A stretch of 64,000 nucleotides of DNA. Source: Klebsiella quasipneumoniae subsp. quasipneumoniae (GTDB taxonomy: Bacteria; Pseudomonadota; Gammaproteobacteria; Enterobacterales; Enterobacteriaceae). The stretch's first letter is position 1. Each line of letters starts with the position of its first letter. Below, one piece after another: positions 41,548-52,365 of the stretch. The translations under genes were made by a program, and so were the position numbers. The stretch lies in assembly GCF_020525925.1 (NCBI RefSeq), contig NZ_CP084876.1:3224001-3288000 (forward strand), in the 5' to 3' direction. The notes beneath the pieces are model-generated. The model was not told the origin of the DNA, did not search any database, and worked only from the letters and a program-made list of their open reading frames with translations.

Positions 41548-42852
41548 TTAGTGCAGCTTGAGACGCGGGCGAATGATGCGGTTGATGCGACCAACCAGCA
41601 TCATCAGGCCGGTTTTGAAATAGCCGTGCAGGGCGATCTGGTGCATACGGTACAGGGAGATGTACACGAAGCGCGCAATGCGCCCTTCCACCATCATCGA
41701 GCCGCGCATCAGGTTGCCCATCAGGCTGCCGACGGTGGAGTAATTGGACAGCGACACCAGCGAGCCATGGTCTTTATAGGTATACGCCTTCAGCGGTTTG
41801 CCTTTCATCTGCGCGAGGATGTTATTCAGCGCGCAGGTGGCCATCTGGTGCGCCGCCTGAGCACGCGGTGGCACAAACCCGCCTTCCGGACGGGCGCAGG
41901 AGGCGCAGTCGCCGATGGCGAAAATATCCGCGTCGCGGGTGGTCTGCAGCGTCGGCTCAACCACCAGCTGATTGATACGGTTGGTTTCCAGGCCGCCGAT
42001 CTCTTTCATGAAATCTGGCGCTTTGATCCCGGCCGCCCAAACCATCAGATCCGCTTCAATATATTCGCCATCTTTGGTGTGCAGGCCGCCCGCATCGGCG
42101 CTGGTGACCATGGTCTGCGTCAGCACCCGTACGCCCAGCTTGGTCAGCTCATTGTGCGCCGCGCCGGAAATGCGCGGCGGCAGCGCAGGCAGAATGCGTT
42201 CGCCCGCTTCGACCAGCGTGACGTTCAGCGCTTCGTTGGTCAGCCCTTTGTAACCGTAGCTGTGCAGCTGTTTCACGGCATTATGCAACTCAGCGGAGAG
42301 TTCCACGCCGGTGGCGCCGCCGCCGACGATGGCAATGTTCACTTTACCGTTAGCGCCAAGGTTCGCGGAGTACTTAAGGAACAGGTTGAGCATCTCCTGA
42401 TGGAAACGACGCGCCTGATGCGGGTTGTCGAGGAAAATGCAGTTCTCTTTCACCCCAGGGGTGTTGAAGTCATTCGAGGTACTGCCCAGCGCCATCACCA
42501 GCGTGTCGTACGGCAGTTTACGCTCAGCCACCAGCAGCTCGCCTTTTTCATTGCGCAGTTCGCCGAGGGTGATGGTCTTCCCTTCGCGATTGATATCGAC
42601 CACCGATCCCAGCTGGAACTGGAAGCCGTGGTTGCGGGCATGGGCCAGATAGCTCAGCGCATCAACGCCTTCATCCAGAGAACCGGTGGCCACTTCGTGC
42701 AGCAGCGGCTTCCACAGATGGCTGTGGTTACGGTCCACCAGGGTGATTTTCGCTTTCTTATGGCGCCCTAACTTTTTCCCCAGCTGAGTTGCCAGTTCCA
42801 GTCCGCCTGCGCCGCCACCCACAATTACGATTTTTTTCAATGGCGTAGTCAT
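41548..42852 (-). CDS. ndh: Type II NADH dehydrogenase
   Basis: 434 residues, family length. A single-subunit, non-proton-pumping NADH:quinone oxidoreductase bound to the inner membrane. FAD-binding [10 protein letters not shown] (residues about 11-20) and the NADH-binding [13 protein letters not shown] are intact; the C-terminal amphipathic helix region ([25 protein letters not shown]) attaches it to the membrane. The cysteine motif DCASC lies after the FAD motif IFAIGD. An FNR site lies upstream, in line with anaerobic repression. Confidence 0.97.
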   Translation of the reverse strand: MTTPLKKIVIVGGGAGGLELATQLGKKLGRHKKAKITLVDRNHSHLWKPLLHEVATGSLDEGVDALSYLAHARNHGFQFQLGSVVDINREGKTITLGELRNEKGELLVAERKLPYDTLVMALGSTSNDFNTPGVKENCIFLDNPHQARRFHQEMLNLFLKYSANLGANGKVNIAIVGGGATGVELSAELHNAVKQLHSYGYKGLTNEALNVTLVEAGERILPALPPRISGAAHNELTKLGVRVLTQTMVTSADAGGLHTKDGEYIEADLMVWAAGIKAPDFMKEIGGLETNRINQLVVEPTLQTTRDADIFAIGDCASCARPEGGFVPPRAQAAHQMATCALNNILAQMKGKPLKAYTYKDHGSLVSLSNYSTVGSLMGNLMRGSMMVEGRIARFVYISLYRMHQIALHGYFKTGLMMLVGRINRIIRPRLKLH

Positions 42853-42986
42853 GTGTACCCCTAAAATTATTAACCAATTGTTAAATAAAAGTTATTAAAA
42901 TAGCCTTTATTTAACAACAAGTTACGTCAATGAAACCATTCAGCACTGTCGAGAATACCATGAACGGTGCATTGGTCATACCAAAA

Positions 42987-43000
42987 TTGATGTGCATCAA
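42987..43000. promoter_or_regulatory. Perfect FNR site upstream of ndh
   Basis: TTGATGTGCATCAA is an exact FNR palindrome (TTGAT-N4-ATCAA), about 135 bases upstream of the ndh start. E. coli ndh is repressed by FNR from two upstream sites; this is the distal one by position. Confidence 0.8.
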
Positions 43001-43044
43001 GTTTTGTCGCGTATTTTTTCAGCGAAACCAATAAGTGTAGACAT

Positions 43045-43078
43045 GAAAAAACCCGCGCGGTGAACCCGGCGCGGGTTT
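43045..43078 (-). terminator. Terminator of the hinT-ycfP operon
   Basis: AACCCGCGC pairs with GCGCGGGTT across a GC-rich loop; on the minus strand a T run follows. It lies 20 bases after the ycfP stop. Confidence 0.8.
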
Positions 43079-43097
43079 GGAGATAGGGGAAAAAGGC

Positions 43098-43640
43098 TTA
43101 ACCGAGGGTTTTAAACGCTTTCAGCCGCTGCAGGTGCGGCGAGATGTTTTTAAACTTATGGGTCTGCTCTTCATCCCAGATAATTTCATAATAGTGGTGC
43201 AAAAGGTCGGCGGAACGCTGGCTGTCCAGCGCTTCGTCCTGCCGGGAAAGCACCACCAGGCAGCGATCGCGGTTCTTCTCGCGAAAGTTGGTCACGCACT
43301 TGGTGGCGATGTCAGCATACTCTTCCGGTCGGTCGATTTTGCCTTCCATATTCTCATGCGGAAACAGGTTCGGATTGAACACCGCCTGACGAATATCGCA
43401 CAGGAAACCAATCCGCTCAGCCCAGTAACCGCCGAGTCCAACGCCGCAGATCAGCGGCCGGTCATCGGCGGTAAGCTGCAGCATTTTATCGACCTCTTTC
43501 AGCAAATGCTGCATGTCGTGCTTGGGGTGGCGCGTGCTGTAGCTTATCAACCGCACGTCAGGGTCAATAAACTGCAACTGCATCACCTTCTCGTGGTTAC
43601 CGGGGCTGTTCGAGTCAAAACCGTGTAAATAGATAATCAT
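43098..43640 (-). CDS. ycfP: Esterase-like protein YcfP (UPF0227)
   Basis: 180 residues from the ATG at 43640 (GAGGATGCG upstream), the E. coli length. An alpha/beta-hydrolase fold: [16 protein letters not shown] at the start and the elbow-like [13 protein letters not shown], where the usual GxSxG serine is replaced, so catalysis is uncertain. It is the last gene of the hinT-ycfL-lpoB-thiK-nagZ-ycfP operon; its substrate is unknown. Confidence 0.9.
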   Translation of the reverse strand: MIIYLHGFDSNSPGNHEKVMQLQFIDPDVRLISYSTRHPKHDMQHLLKEVDKMLQLTADDRPLICGVGLGGYWAERIGFLCDIRQAVFNPNLFPHENMEGKIDRPEEYADIATKCVTNFREKNRDRCLVVLSRQDEALDSQRSADLLHHYYEIIWDEEQTHKFKNISPHLQRLKAFKTLG

Positions 43641-43675
43641 CGCATCCTCACCAGACAACAACGCCCCGCAGAGCG

Positions 43676-44698
43676 TTACGCGGACTTCGCCTCTTGCCAG
43701 CGCGCATGAAGCTGCTCCAGCTGGGCACTCACCGTTTTCCAACGGGCTGAATCCCTTAACTCCTGACGGGAAAAGGAACCTTTATGATACAATTTCGTAA
43801 CACGCTCTGCTTTGATCGGCGACAGGTTATCCAGCACACTGACCGCGCCCTTACGATTATTGCAGACCAGTATCATATCGCAACCGGCGTCGAGCGATGC
43901 CTGGCCGCGTTCGGCATAGCTGCCCATGATCGCCGCCCCTTCCATCGACAGATCGTCGGAGAAAATCACCCCGTCGAAGCCCAGCTCGCCGCGCAACACC
44001 GTCTTCAGCCAGTACGCTGAACCGCTGGCCGGGCGCGGATCGAGCTCCGGATAAATCACATGCGCCGGCATAATGGCATCCAGACGCTGCTCGGCGATAA
44101 GGCTTTTGAATATCGCCATATCGTGGTCGCGGATGACCGATGCCGGACGCGGATCGAACGGGGTTTCTTTGTGCGAATCGGCAGTCACCGCCCCGTGTCC
44201 CGGGAAGTGTTTGCCGGTGGTTTTCATGCCCGCAGCGTGCATGCCGTCAATGAAGTGACGCGCCATCGTCAGCGCTTTCTGCGGATTTTCATGATAAGAA
44301 CGTTCGCCGATCGCGGCGCTGATATGGCCGACGTCCAGCACCGGCGCAAAGCTAATATCGATGTCCATGGCGATCATTTCGCTGGCCATCAGCCAGCCGG
44401 CCTCGGCGGCCAGTTTGCCCCCCTCTTCCATCCCCAGCAGCGCGGCGAAAGACTGGGCCGCCGGTAAACGGGTAAAGCCTTCGCGGAAACGCTGAACGCG
44501 TCCCCCTTCCTGATCGACCGCCACCACCAGATGGTTACGGGAGGCTTCGCGGATCTGGCGCACCAGCTCCCGCAGCTGCGCCGGATCGTGATAATTTCGG
44601 GTGAAGAGGATCAACCCTCCCACCAGCGGATGCGCCAGAATCTCTCGCTCTTCCGCATCCAGTTCATACCCTTCAACATCCAACATCACTGGGCCCAC
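43676..44698 (-). CDS. nagZ: Beta-N-acetylhexosaminidase NagZ
   Basis: 340 residues from GTG at 44698, preceded by GAGG six bases upstream; the frame extends 15 codons further. A glycoside hydrolase family 3 enzyme of the cytosol that removes GlcNAc from anhydromuropeptides in wall recycling, and so creates the ligand that induces AmpC beta-lactamases. [15 protein letters not shown] holds the flexible-loop catalytic His/Asp dyad; the nucleophile is the first Asp of [10 protein letters not shown]. thiK ends 11 bases upstream. Confidence 0.96.
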   Translation of the reverse strand: MGPVMLDVEGYELDAEEREILAHPLVGGLILFTRNYHDPAQLRELVRQIREASRNHLVVAVDQEGGRVQRFREGFTRLPAAQSFAALLGMEEGGKLAAEAGWLMASEMIAMDIDISFAPVLDVGHISAAIGERSYHENPQKALTMARHFIDGMHAAGMKTTGKHFPGHGAVTADSHKETPFDPRPASVIRDHDMAIFKSLIAEQRLDAIMPAHVIYPELDPRPASGSAYWLKTVLRGELGFDGVIFSDDLSMEGAAIMGSYAERGQASLDAGCDMILVCNNRKGAVSVLDNLSPIKAERVTKLYHKGSFSRQELRDSARWKTVSAQLEQLHARWQEAKSA

Positions 44699-44709
44699 AC
44701 TGACCTCTC

Positions 44710-45537
44710 TTATCCTTTGCGTTCGTTGTCTAACTGACACCATGTTTCATCTGCCAGCGTGATAAATTGCCGATCCCCGCTCTGCCGCCAGCGCATTTCA
44801 TACCAGCCCGCCATCAGCAGCAGTACCCACGGACGCCAGCGCGCCACCTGCCGCCATAGCTGCTGCGGGTCGATGGCCGCCCGCCGGGCATACGCCGTCA
44901 CCAGCTGGCGGCGCTCGCCCGGGGCGATCCATACGGCGGCCAGCTCCAGCGCGATATCGCCATCGCCGGCATATTCCCAGTCGATCAGCTTCAGACCGGC
45001 GTCGCTGTGGATAATATTGCCGGCATGGACGTCCATATGCAGCGGCGCCAGCCGCAGAGGACGAGGCTCGCCCCGGCGGCACAGCCGCTGATGCCAGCGT
45101 AGCCAGCGCGGCGTGCGCCGGGCCGGATCGCTCCTCTGCCAGTACTGCGCCAGCAGCGGCCCGAGACTCACATGCCAGCCAAACCGCGGTTGCTGATGCA
45201 AATCATACAATAAGGCAGACAGCTGCGGGCAGTCAGGTAACTCGCTTTTCACCTCACCCGCGCAATACTCCACCACCATCCAGCAGGGCGAGTAAAACAG
45301 GGGGTTGGGCGCCAGCCTGGCAGGCAGCCGGCGCAGCGCGCGATACTGACGGCGAAAATAACAGGCAGCGGCAGACGGGTCGTGCGGCTGACGCAGCACT
45401 CGTCGCCGGTCGCCGTCGCTGATAATCACACTGCCGCCGCTGAGGCCGGTCTGGCTCAGCGAGGCGACAGGATGATAGTGGGGAAAGAAGCGCGACAAGA
45501 GCTCGTCGCGCGTTAGCTTATTGTTGCTGAACAGCAC
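44710..45537 (-). CDS. thiK: Thiamine kinase
   Basis: 275 residues. An aminoglycoside-phosphotransferase-like (APH) fold with the catalytic loop [14 protein letters not shown] and the metal-binding [18 protein letters not shown]. It phosphorylates thiamine for salvage. The sequence is less conserved than its neighbours compared with E. coli, but N-terminus ([20 protein letters not shown]) and motifs fit. It overlaps the end of lpoB by 20 bases and precedes nagZ. Confidence 0.93.
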   Translation of the reverse strand: MLFSNNKLTRDELLSRFFPHYHPVASLSQTGLSGGSVIISDGDRRRVLRQPHDPSAAACYFRRQYRALRRLPARLAPNPLFYSPCWMVVEYCAGEVKSELPDCPQLSALLYDLHQQPRFGWHVSLGPLLAQYWQRSDPARRTPRWLRWHQRLCRRGEPRPLRLAPLHMDVHAGNIIHSDAGLKLIDWEYAGDGDIALELAAVWIAPGERRQLVTAYARRAAIDPQQLWRQVARWRPWVLLLMAGWYEMRWRQSGDRQFITLADETWCQLDNERKG

Positions 45538-46165
45538 CTTTACCTGACCAGATAATCTCGCCGGTTTGCACCAGCATCAACTGCATCTTCAGCTCAGGCG
45601 CGTTGACGTTGCCGGTGGCATTGGAGTAAAGCACATACTGCGCGCCCACGTTGCGGGCGATACCCATGGCTTTGCTGCGGCTGCCGAGGCTGTCCTGCGG
45701 CGACAGGCCCAACTGCTGCTTGGCGACCGCCAGCTGCTGCGGTGAAACAAGGGTAAATTTGCCGTTGCCCGCCAGCGCGTTGCGTAACGCGGTGGTAGCT
45801 TCTCCGGCATTCAGCGAACCGTTGGTGCGGTTGTTCACGCTGTCAACCAGCAGAATACTGCCGGCATTGACCCCGCCCGCCTGCAGCATCTGTCCCACCA
45901 TCGGCTGCACCGCGCCGTTCCAGTCATAATGACGCACGCGCGGCGCCGGCTGACCCGACTGCTGATCCTGATGCTCAATCGGTCCTGGCTGCGACGGGAC
46001 GGATGGCACCGCCGGTACCGTCGGCACCGTGGGCTGCGGCTGCGCAGGCTGCTGCGGCTGCGGTTTGGCCTCTTCTACCGGCGCGGGCTGCTCACGCAGC
46101 CCCGCACAGCCTGCGAGGAATATCGCCAGTGCTGTGATTAACGCATAGCGACACATTTTCATCAT
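45518..46165 (-). CDS. lpoB: Outer-membrane lipoprotein LpoB, activator of PBP1B
   Basis: 215 residues; AAGGGG before the ATG at 46165. A lipoprotein signal peptide with lipobox LAGC (C20), a long Pro/Gln-rich linker (about 25-75) that lets it cross the periplasm, and a folded domain ([16 protein letters not shown]... IIWSGKGAV) that binds and activates PBP1B. ycfL lies 12 bases upstream and thiK overlaps downstream. Confidence 0.95.
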   Translation of the reverse strand: MMKMCRYALITALAIFLAGCAGLREQPAPVEEAKPQPQQPAQPQPTVPTVPAVPSVPSQPGPIEHQDQQSGQPAPRVRHYDWNGAVQPMVGQMLQAGGVNAGSILLVDSVNNRTNGSLNAGEATTALRNALAGNGKFTLVSPQQLAVAKQQLGLSPQDSLGSRSKAMGIARNVGAQYVLYSNATGNVNAPELKMQLMLVQTGEIIWSGKGAVQQQ

Positions 46166-46177
46166 TATAATTACCCC

Positions 46178-46552
46178 TTACAGATAAAGATAAAGGCGGG
46201 CCTTATGCGCCCCCAGGATATTGGCGCTGCCATACAACGTCACCGAGGAGCGAGCCGGAACCACGATGGTGCGCGGCGCCTCCAGAGGGTGCATCTCCAG
46301 CCCTCGGGCGTCATACCAGAAAAAACGATAATGCACGGTGACCGGCTGTTGGCGCTCGTTATACAGCGTAGAGGAGGCGGTGGCCTGGATCTCCGTCGCC
46401 ACGACGACAGGCTCGCTGGCGCTGATCCCGGCGGCCAGCACGCTCGACTCCATCACCAGCGCCTGCTGGTCAGAAACCGGGATCTCCGGATGTGAACTAC
46501 ATCCGGCCAGCAGCCCCGCCGCCAGACACGCGCCCAAAAGGGTCCTGAGCAT
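46178..46552 (-). CDS. ycfL: DUF1425 lipoprotein YcfL
   Basis: 124 residues. Signal peptide with lipobox LLAGC (C18) followed by SS, which favours outer-membrane sorting; then a beta-rich DUF1425 domain (YNERQQPVTVHYRFFWYDARGLEMHPLE). Function unknown. It lies between hinT (four bases) and lpoB (12 bases), as in E. coli, hence probably related to the envelope. Confidence 0.92.
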   Translation of the reverse strand: MLRTLLGACLAAGLLAGCSSHPEIPVSDQQALVMESSVLAAGISASEPVVVATEIQATASSTLYNERQQPVTVHYRFFWYDARGLEMHPLEAPRTIVVPARSSVTLYGSANILGAHKARLYLYL

Positions 46553-46556
46553 GACG

Positions 46557-46913
46557 TTAGCCTTTGTGCGCCAGCATCGGACCCAGCGGACGACCGCCCA
46601 GCAGATGCATATGGATATGGTAAACTTCCTGGCCGCCGTGACGGTTGCAGTTGACGATCAACCGGTAGCCATCGTCGGCGAGGCCTTCATCGCGGGCAAT
46701 CTTCGCCGCGACGGTCATCATCCGGCCCAGGGCCAGTTCATGTTCAATGGTAACGTCATTTACGGTAGGAATCAGAACGTTCGGGACAATCAGAATGTGG
46801 GTGGGCGCCTGCGGGGAGATGTCGCGAAAAGCGGTCACAAGCTCATCCTGATAAACCATATCCGACGGGATCTCCCGGCGAATGATTTTGCTGAAAATCG
46901 TTTCTTCTGCCAT
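46557..46913 (-). CDS. hinT: HIT-family purine nucleoside phosphoramidase HinT
   Basis: 118 residues from the ATG at 46913 ([18 protein letters not shown]); the frame extends upstream without a ribosome site. The histidine triad HIHMHLLGG near the C-terminus holds the catalytic histidine. HinT hydrolyses adenosine phosphoramidates and lysyl-AMP in the cytosol. It is the first gene of the operon that ends with ycfP; 260 bases lie between it and ptsG, with only promoter and terminator sequence visible. Confidence 0.96.
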   Translation of the reverse strand: MAEETIFSKIIRREIPSDMVYQDELVTAFRDISPQAPTHILIVPNVLIPTVNDVTIEHELALGRMMTVAAKIARDEGLADDGYRLIVNCNRHGGQEVYHIHMHLLGGRPLGPMLAHKG

Positions 46914-47128
46914 GACTGATTCCTTATTAGTTTTATCCCGTACGCTGGCCTGCTTCTGCAGATAAACGCGGACGCACAGGTTACGGTAAGAGTATGAGCG
47001 ACATCCTCCCTCTCTTTCAACCTGAAAGCTCTTTTTCTTATTCAACTATAGACTTAGCTGCTGAGGGAATAAGCATTTGGCGGACAGTTTGCGGGGTTAT
47101 CGCCTCTGGAAGGCCGATCTGGTGACGT

Positions 47129-47154
47129 AAAAAAGGCAGCCAGTTGGCTGCCTT
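47129..47154 (-). terminator. Terminator of ptsG
   Basis: AAGGCAGCC and GGCTGCCTT pair over a 4-base loop, followed on the minus strand by a T run, 20 bases after the ptsG stop. Confidence 0.88.
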
Positions 47155-47174
47155 AGTCTCCCCGATACTACGTC

Positions 47175-48608
47175 TTAACTGTTACGGATGTACTCATCCA
47201 TTTCAGTTTTCAGGTTATCGGACTTGGTACCGAAGATGGCCTGTACGCCAGAACCTGCCACTACCACGCCAGCGGCGCCCAGTTTTTTCAGGCCAGCCTG
47301 GTCAACTTTCGCTACATCCGCCACGCTAACACGCAGACGAGTAATACATGCGTCGAGGTTGGTGATGTTCTCTTTACCGCCGAAAGCGGCGACCAGAGCC
47401 GGAGCCATCTCGCTGGTTGCGCCAGCCTTGCTCTCTTCGGTGGTATCTTCACGACCCGGGGTTTTCAGATCCAGGGCTTTAATCAGCACGCGGAAAATGA
47501 CGTAGTACACGATCGCATAGCAGATACCAACGATCGGGAACAGCCACAGCTTGCTGCTGTTACCGGACAGCACGATAAAGTCGATCAGGCCGTGAGAGAA
47601 CGAGGTACCGTCACGCATACCCAGCAGGATACAGATCGGGAACGCCAGACCCGCCAGGATGGCATGGATAACGTACAGGATCGGCGCCACGAACATGAAC
47701 GAGAACTCGATCGGCTCGGTGATACCGGTCAGGAACGAGGTCAGCGCGGCGGAGATCATGATACCGCCCACTTTGGCGCGGTTTTCCGGTTTAGCAGAGT
47801 GCCAAATCGCGATAGCCGCTGCCGGCAGACCGTACATTTTGAACAGGAAGCCGCCAGACAGTTTGCCCGCAGTCGGGTCGCCTGCCATGTAGCGCGGGAT
47901 ATCGCCGTGGAATACCTGACCCGCCGCGTTGGTGTATTCGCCGATCTGCATCTGGAAAGGAACGTTCCAGATGTGGTGCAGACCAAACGGCACCAGGCAA
48001 CGCTCGATGAAACCGTAGATACCAAACGCCACCACCGGGTTCTGATAAGCAGCCCACTGGGAGAAGGTCTGGATCGCGGAACCGATCGGCGGCCAAATGA
48101 AGGAGAGGATCACGCCGGTGAAGATAGCGGCCAGACCAGAGATAATCGGTACAAAGCGCTTGCCCGCAAAGAAGCCGAGATATTCTGGCAGCTTGATGCG
48201 ATAGAAGCGGTTGAACATGTACGCGGCGATAGCACCGGAGATAATACCGCCAAGCACGCCGGTATCAGCCAGGTGTTTTGCCGCAATCTCGTCAGCAGGT
48301 AAATGCAGCACCAGCGGCGCAACCACCGCCATGGTTTTCACCATGATGCCGTAAGCTACGACTGCAGCCAGTGCGGATACACCGTCGTTATTGGTGAAGC
48401 CGAGGGCCACACCGATAGCGAAGATCAGCGGCATGTTGGCGAAAACAGAACCGCCTGCTTCTGCCATGACGTGGGAGACCACGGCTGGCAGCCAGCTGAA
48501 GTTTGCGGAACCGACGCCCAGCAGGATACCTGCGATAGGCAGTACGGATACCGGCAGCATCAGCGATTTACCGACCTTCTGCAGGTTAGCAAATGCATTC
48601 TTAAACAT
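47175..48608 (-). CDS. ptsG: Glucose-specific PTS permease EIICB
   Basis: 477 residues, the E. coli length. The IIC domain (about 1-390) is polytopic and moves glucose through the inner membrane; the linker KTPGRED is the known flexible hinge; the IIB domain carries the phospho-cysteine C421 ([13 protein letters not shown]). Phosphate comes from EIIA-Glc (crr), not in this window. Leader sequences match the known SgrS target and CRP site. Confidence 0.97.
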   Translation of the reverse strand: MFKNAFANLQKVGKSLMLPVSVLPIAGILLGVGSANFSWLPAVVSHVMAEAGGSVFANMPLIFAIGVALGFTNNDGVSALAAVVAYGIMVKTMAVVAPLVLHLPADEIAAKHLADTGVLGGIISGAIAAYMFNRFYRIKLPEYLGFFAGKRFVPIISGLAAIFTGVILSFIWPPIGSAIQTFSQWAAYQNPVVAFGIYGFIERCLVPFGLHHIWNVPFQMQIGEYTNAAGQVFHGDIPRYMAGDPTAGKLSGGFLFKMYGLPAAAIAIWHSAKPENRAKVGGIMISAALTSFLTGITEPIEFSFMFVAPILYVIHAILAGLAFPICILLGMRDGTSFSHGLIDFIVLSGNSSKLWLFPIVGICYAIVYYVIFRVLIKALDLKTPGREDTTEESKAGATSEMAPALVAAFGGKENITNLDACITRLRVSVADVAKVDQAGLKKLGAAGVVVAGSGVQAIFGTKSDNLKTEMDEYIRNS

Positions 48609-48627
48609 AATTGAGAGTGCTCCTGAG
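48609..48627 (-). promoter_or_regulatory. ptsG translation-start region, SgrS pairing target
   Basis: The mRNA reads CUCAGGAGCACUCUCAAUU directly before AUG. This is the stretch that the sRNA SgrS pairs with in E. coli to block ptsG translation under sugar-phosphate stress. The AGGAG Shine-Dalgarno is inside it. Regulation is inferred from sequence identity. Confidence 0.7.
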
Positions 48628-48742
48628 TATTTGGTACTTTTTTACGTTTTCACGCATTGGCCCGGGGGGAGAACCGCGCCGTGGACAGGACATCTAAGCG
48701 CCCTTTATTTATTACACAGAGTAAAATAATTAACGGGATGAT

Positions 48743-48761
48743 TGTTTGACGGCTATCACGT
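48743..48761 (-). promoter_or_regulatory. CRP site of the ptsG promoter
   Basis: On the minus strand AACGTGATAGCCGTCAAAC, as I recall it in E. coli ptsG, where CRP activates the main promoter. The downstream stretch TTATTTTACTCTGTGTAATA is also conserved and contains the -10 (TACTCT). Confidence 0.65.
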
Positions 48762-48822
48762 TTCAATCAGCCTTCCGGTAAAAATTTACATCAGCTTACA
48801 TAAGTTGTATCCAGATGTTGCC

Positions 48823-48856
48823 AAAAAACCTTCACCGCCACTTTTGTGGCGGTGAA
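48823..48856 (-). terminator. Terminator at the end of the fab-ycfH cluster
   Basis: TTCACCGCCAC and GTGGCGGTGAA form an 11-bp stem with a 4-base loop; on the minus strand GGTTTTTTGG follows. It lies about 50 bases beyond the ycfH stop and isolates it from ptsG. Confidence 0.88.
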
Positions 48857-48904
48857 CTTTACTCGCTTTGGCTATTAATTACGAGCCTTAAAATAATAAG
48901 CAGA

Positions 48905-49699
48905 TCAAGCAGGTTGCAAGCGGGCGGGGTCAATGTGGAACAGCGTGGCAAAATTGTCGGTGGTCTGCTGAGCCAGTTGCTCCAGCGACACCCCCTTCAG
49001 TACCGCCATGTATTCAGCAACGTCACGAACCATCGCCGGCTGGTTCTCTTTGCCGCGATGGGGTACCGGCGCCAGGTACGGCGAATCGGTCTCCACCAGC
49101 AGACGATCCAGCGGAACATAGCGCGCCGCATCGCGCAGTTGCTCGGCGTTACGGAAAGTGACGATACCGGAAAACGAGATATAGAACCCCATGTCGAGCA
49201 GCTTACCCGCCGTCTCCCTGTCCTCAGTGAAACAGTGTAGTACGCCTCCGCAATCCGTCACCTTTTCTTCACGTAAAATGGCCAGGGTATCGGCGCGAGC
49301 GTCACGGGTATGCACGATCACTGGCTTATTCAGCTCCCGGCCGATGCGGATATGGTCACGGAATGAGGTTTGCTGCTGGGCTTTGGTTTCCGGGGTATAA
49401 AAATAATCCAGCCCGGTCTCTCCCATCGCGACGACGCCCTCTTCCGCCGCCAGCGTGCGCAGCGTCTCCACCTCGTAGGGCTCGTCCTGGTTTAACGGGT
49501 GCACGCCACAGGAGAAAACGACATTGTCACGCCTCCCTACCAGCTCGCGCATACTGCGGTAGCCAGGCAGCGTCGTGGCGACCGCCAGGCAAAATTTCAC
49601 ATCGCGCGCGGCCGCTTTTGCCAGCACGTCATCGACGTTTTTGTGCAGAGTTTGATAATCCAGACCATCAAGATGGCAGTGGGAGTCGACTAAAAACAT
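48905..49699 (-). CDS. ycfH: TatD-family metal-dependent hydrolase YcfH
   Basis: 264 residues. TatD-type TIM barrel: metal ligands H7 and H9 (DSHCHLDG), E in GETGLDYFY, H in VIVHTRDA, H in LHCFTE and D in ETDSPYLAP. Members act as DNases or D-aminoacyl hydrolases; the role of YcfH itself is unsettled. It is the last gene of the pabC-mltG-tmk-holB-ycfH run, ten bases after holB. Confidence 0.93.
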   Translation of the reverse strand: MFLVDSHCHLDGLDYQTLHKNVDDVLAKAAARDVKFCLAVATTLPGYRSMRELVGRRDNVVFSCGVHPLNQDEPYEVETLRTLAAEEGVVAMGETGLDYFYTPETKAQQQTSFRDHIRIGRELNKPVIVHTRDARADTLAILREEKVTDCGGVLHCFTEDRETAGKLLDMGFYISFSGIVTFRNAEQLRDAARYVPLDRLLVETDSPYLAPVPHRGKENQPAMVRDVAEYMAVLKGVSLEQLAQQTTDNFATLFHIDPARLQPA

Positions 49700-49709
49700 A
49701 ATGTCTCAC

Positions 49710-50714
49710 TCAGAGGTGGGAGACGGGTAAAACCGTCCCGGGTTGCAGGTAATGTTCCCAGCGCAGCAGGCGCTCGGTGAGCAGCAGTTCGCGGTTGACG
49801 CCGACGACGTTCAGCAATTGCTCGCGGCAGGTACAGACGTCATGGGCAATCGCCTGCAGCCGGGAGGCGGGCAGACTATGCGCCAACTGATCCAGCAGCG
49901 GCCAGACATCCGGATTACTCACCAGGGCAATTCCCTGCTGTCGTTTTTGCGCATCGACCAGCAGCGATGCCAGCCAGTTCAGGCGAACCGCCGCCTGTTC
50001 ATGATTGAGTATCGGCAGCAGCGCCAGCCAGTCACCGCTCGCCAGCGTGGTCGCCAGCGCCTGACACAGCTGCTGTCGCGCCGTCCACTGCGGCTCCTTA
50101 AGCAGCTCAAGCGCGGCGGCCGGCGCGCTGGCGCACAGACGTAACGCGGTCAGCAGCGCCTCCTGCGGCAGGTTCACCTCACGCTCCAGCCAGGCCAGGG
50201 CATAAGATTCCGTCGGCGGCGACAGGTGGTGCAGGCGGCAGCGACTGCGCAGAGTGGTCAGCAGACACGCCGGCTCCTCGCAGGCGAGGAAGAACCAGGT
50301 ATTTTCCGGCGGCTCCTCCAGCGTTTTCAGCAACGCGTTGGCGGCGGCATCGGTCAGCAAGGCGGCATCGCTAATCCATACCACCTTCGCCCCACCGAGG
50401 CGCGCGCGCTCATAGAGCTTGTCGTTGACATCGCGCACCGCGTCAATACCCAGCGCGCTCTTGCCTTTCTCGGGGCTCAGCGGGTAGTAATCGGGGTGCG
50501 TACCGGCCTGCATCAGCTGGCAGCTGTGGCAGTGACCGCAGCTTTTATGCCCTTCGGGCTGGCGGCACATCAGGAAGCGGCACAGCGCATACATCAACGC
50601 CTCGCCGCCCATCCCGCTCCGGGATTGTAACAGTAAGGCGTGGTGGCCTCGTCCGGCCTGATAGCTACCGACCAGTTGCTCGAACGAGGGGCGCAGCCAC
50701 GGATACCATTTCAT
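49710..50714 (-). CDS. holB: DNA polymerase III delta-prime subunit
   Basis: 334 residues from the ATG at 50714 (MKWYPWLRP), the E. coli length; an ATG seven codons upstream lies in tmk. A clamp-loader subunit with AAA+-like domains, a zinc module ([13 protein letters not shown] with an upstream cysteine) and the SRC motif ([10 protein letters not shown]) used to stimulate the neighbouring subunit. The Walker A is degenerate ([10 protein letters not shown]), as expected for a subunit that does not hydrolyse ATP. Overlaps the tmk end by four bases. Confidence 0.95.
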   Translation of the reverse strand: MKWYPWLRPSFEQLVGSYQAGRGHHALLLQSRSGMGGEALMYALCRFLMCRQPEGHKSCGHCHSCQLMQAGTHPDYYPLSPEKGKSALGIDAVRDVNDKLYERARLGGAKVVWISDAALLTDAAANALLKTLEEPPENTWFFLACEEPACLLTTLRSRCRLHHLSPPTESYALAWLEREVNLPQEALLTALRLCASAPAAALELLKEPQWTARQQLCQALATTLASGDWLALLPILNHEQAAVRLNWLASLLVDAQKRQQGIALVSNPDVWPLLDQLAHSLPASRLQAIAHDVCTCREQLLNVVGVNRELLLTERLLRWEHYLQPGTVLPVSHL

Positions 50715-51352
50715 GCCGGTTGCTCCGCCATCCACTGGACGATCGTGGCGCGAATATCGCGCGCGACGGCATCCAGCGGCTGCGTCGCGTCCACCGTGCG
50801 GATAGAAGGATCCGCCGCGGCCAGCTCAAGGTAGCGCGCGCGGGTACGATTGAAGAAGTTCATGGACTCCTGCTCAATGCGATCCAGTTCGCCGCGGGCG
50901 CGGGCGCGCCGCAGGCCCACTTCCGGCGTGACGTCGAGGTACAGCGTCAAATTGGGGCGAAAATCGCCGAGAACGGCGTCACGCAGCGTCGCCAGCATCG
51001 TGCGGTCAATCCCCCTGCCGCCGCCCTGATAGGCCTGAGTGGAGAGATCGTGACGATCGCCGATCACCCACTGGCCGCGAGCCAGAGCAGGCTTAATCAC
51101 GGTCTCCACCAGCTGGACGCGCGCCGCGTAAAACATCAGCACTTCCGCTTTATCGTTAATCACTTCATCGCCCGTGGACTGGATATCCAGCACCAGGCTA
51201 CGCAGTTTTTCGGCAAGGATTGTGCCCCCCGGCTCACGGGTAAACACCATATCGTGAATACCTGCCGACTGCAGCGTCTCCACCACCAGTTGACGTGCGG
51301 TGGTCTTCCCGGCGCCCTCCAGCCCCTCGATGACGATATAGTTACTGCGCAT
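50711..51352 (-). CDS. tmk: Thymidylate kinase
   Basis: 213 residues. P-loop [10 protein letters not shown] (residues about 8-17), the DR(H/Y) motif [19 protein letters not shown] and a LID region [13 protein letters not shown] with arginines, type II as in E. coli. It phosphorylates dTMP to dTDP. It overlaps mltG by 11 bases and holB by four, so translation is coupled. Confidence 0.96.
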   Translation of the reverse strand: MRSNYIVIEGLEGAGKTTARQLVVETLQSAGIHDMVFTREPGGTILAEKLRSLVLDIQSTGDEVINDKAEVLMFYAARVQLVETVIKPALARGQWVIGDRHDLSTQAYQGGGRGIDRTMLATLRDAVLGDFRPNLTLYLDVTPEVGLRRARARGELDRIEQESMNFFNRTRARYLELAAADPSIRTVDATQPLDAVARDIRATIVQWMAEQPA

Positions 51353-52364
51353 TTTTTTCCTTAAGTACTTTCAGATAGTCCTGCACCGCGCGGTTATGGC
51401 TGACCAGGTTTGTGGTAAACGTATGGCCCCCTTTCCCGTCGGCGACAAAATAGAGGTATGGCGTTTTCGCCGGATGGGCGGCCGCCTTCAGCGACGCTTC
51501 GCCCGGCACCGCAATAGGGCCTGGCGGCAGGCCGCTGATGGTATAGGTATTGTACGCGGTCGGCGTCTCCAGATCCTTACGCGTTAACTTACCATTATAC
51601 CCTTCTCCCATCCCGTAGATCACCGTTGGATCAGTCTGTAAACGCATGCCGATGCGCAGGCGGTTGATAAACACCGACGCGACGCGATCGCGCTCTTCCG
51701 CCACCGCGGTCTCTTTCTCAATAATCGAGGCCATGGTCAACAGCTGATTCTGATCGTCATAGGGCAGATTATCCATCCGTCCTTCCCAGACCTTCGCCAC
51801 TTCGGTGACCATTTTCTGATGCGCGCGCTTGAGGATGGCGATGTCGCTGGTATTGGCGGTGTACATCCAGGTATCCGGCCAGAACCAACCTTCCACCCAG
51901 TCGGCGTGGTCAAGACCTAGAGCCTTAGCCACCGTCGCGTAGCTATCGTCTTCAAGCGTGTGCTTCACGTAGGGGGCATCGCGCAGCTGACGAAGGTAGT
52001 CGCTGACGCGCATGCCTTCGACAAAGCGCAGCGGAAACTGCGCCTCTTTGCCGCTGGCCAGCAGCTGCAGCATTTCGCGTACCGTCATTTGCGGCGTGAA
52101 GCGATAGGTCCCGGCCTTGAAGTGAGACAGCTCAGGCTCCATCCGCAGCAGCCACTGGAACACGCGCGGACGATTGATCACCTTCTCGCGATAGAGATCC
52201 TGCCCCAGCGCCAGCCGGCCGGTGCCGGCTTCGAGGGTAAAGATGGTCTCTTCTTTAATCAGCAGCTTGCTGTCCGCCAGCTGGCGTACCTTCCACATTC
52301 CTGCCGCCGCGGCGATGCCCAACAGCACGACCAGCAACAGGATAAAACGTAACATTTTCTTCAT
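51342..52364 (-). CDS. mltG: Endolytic murein transglycosylase MltG
   Basis: 340 residues from the ATG at 52364 ([10 protein letters not shown]), the E. coli length. One N-terminal membrane helix (about 5-24), a LysM-like region, then the YceG catalytic domain with E218 in [12 protein letters not shown]. It cuts nascent glycan strands at the inner membrane and so sets their length. The conserved end [23 protein letters not shown] is present. It follows pabC by one base. Confidence 0.96.
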   Translation of the reverse strand: MKKMLRFILLLVVLLGIAAAAGMWKVRQLADSKLLIKEETIFTLEAGTGRLALGQDLYREKVINRPRVFQWLLRMEPELSHFKAGTYRFTPQMTVREMLQLLASGKEAQFPLRFVEGMRVSDYLRQLRDAPYVKHTLEDDSYATVAKALGLDHADWVEGWFWPDTWMYTANTSDIAILKRAHQKMVTEVAKVWEGRMDNLPYDDQNQLLTMASIIEKETAVAEERDRVASVFINRLRIGMRLQTDPTVIYGMGEGYNGKLTRKDLETPTAYNTYTISGLPPGPIAVPGEASLKAAAHPAKTPYLYFVADGKGGHTFTTNLVSHNRAVQDYLKVLKEKNAQ

Positions 52365-52365
52365 A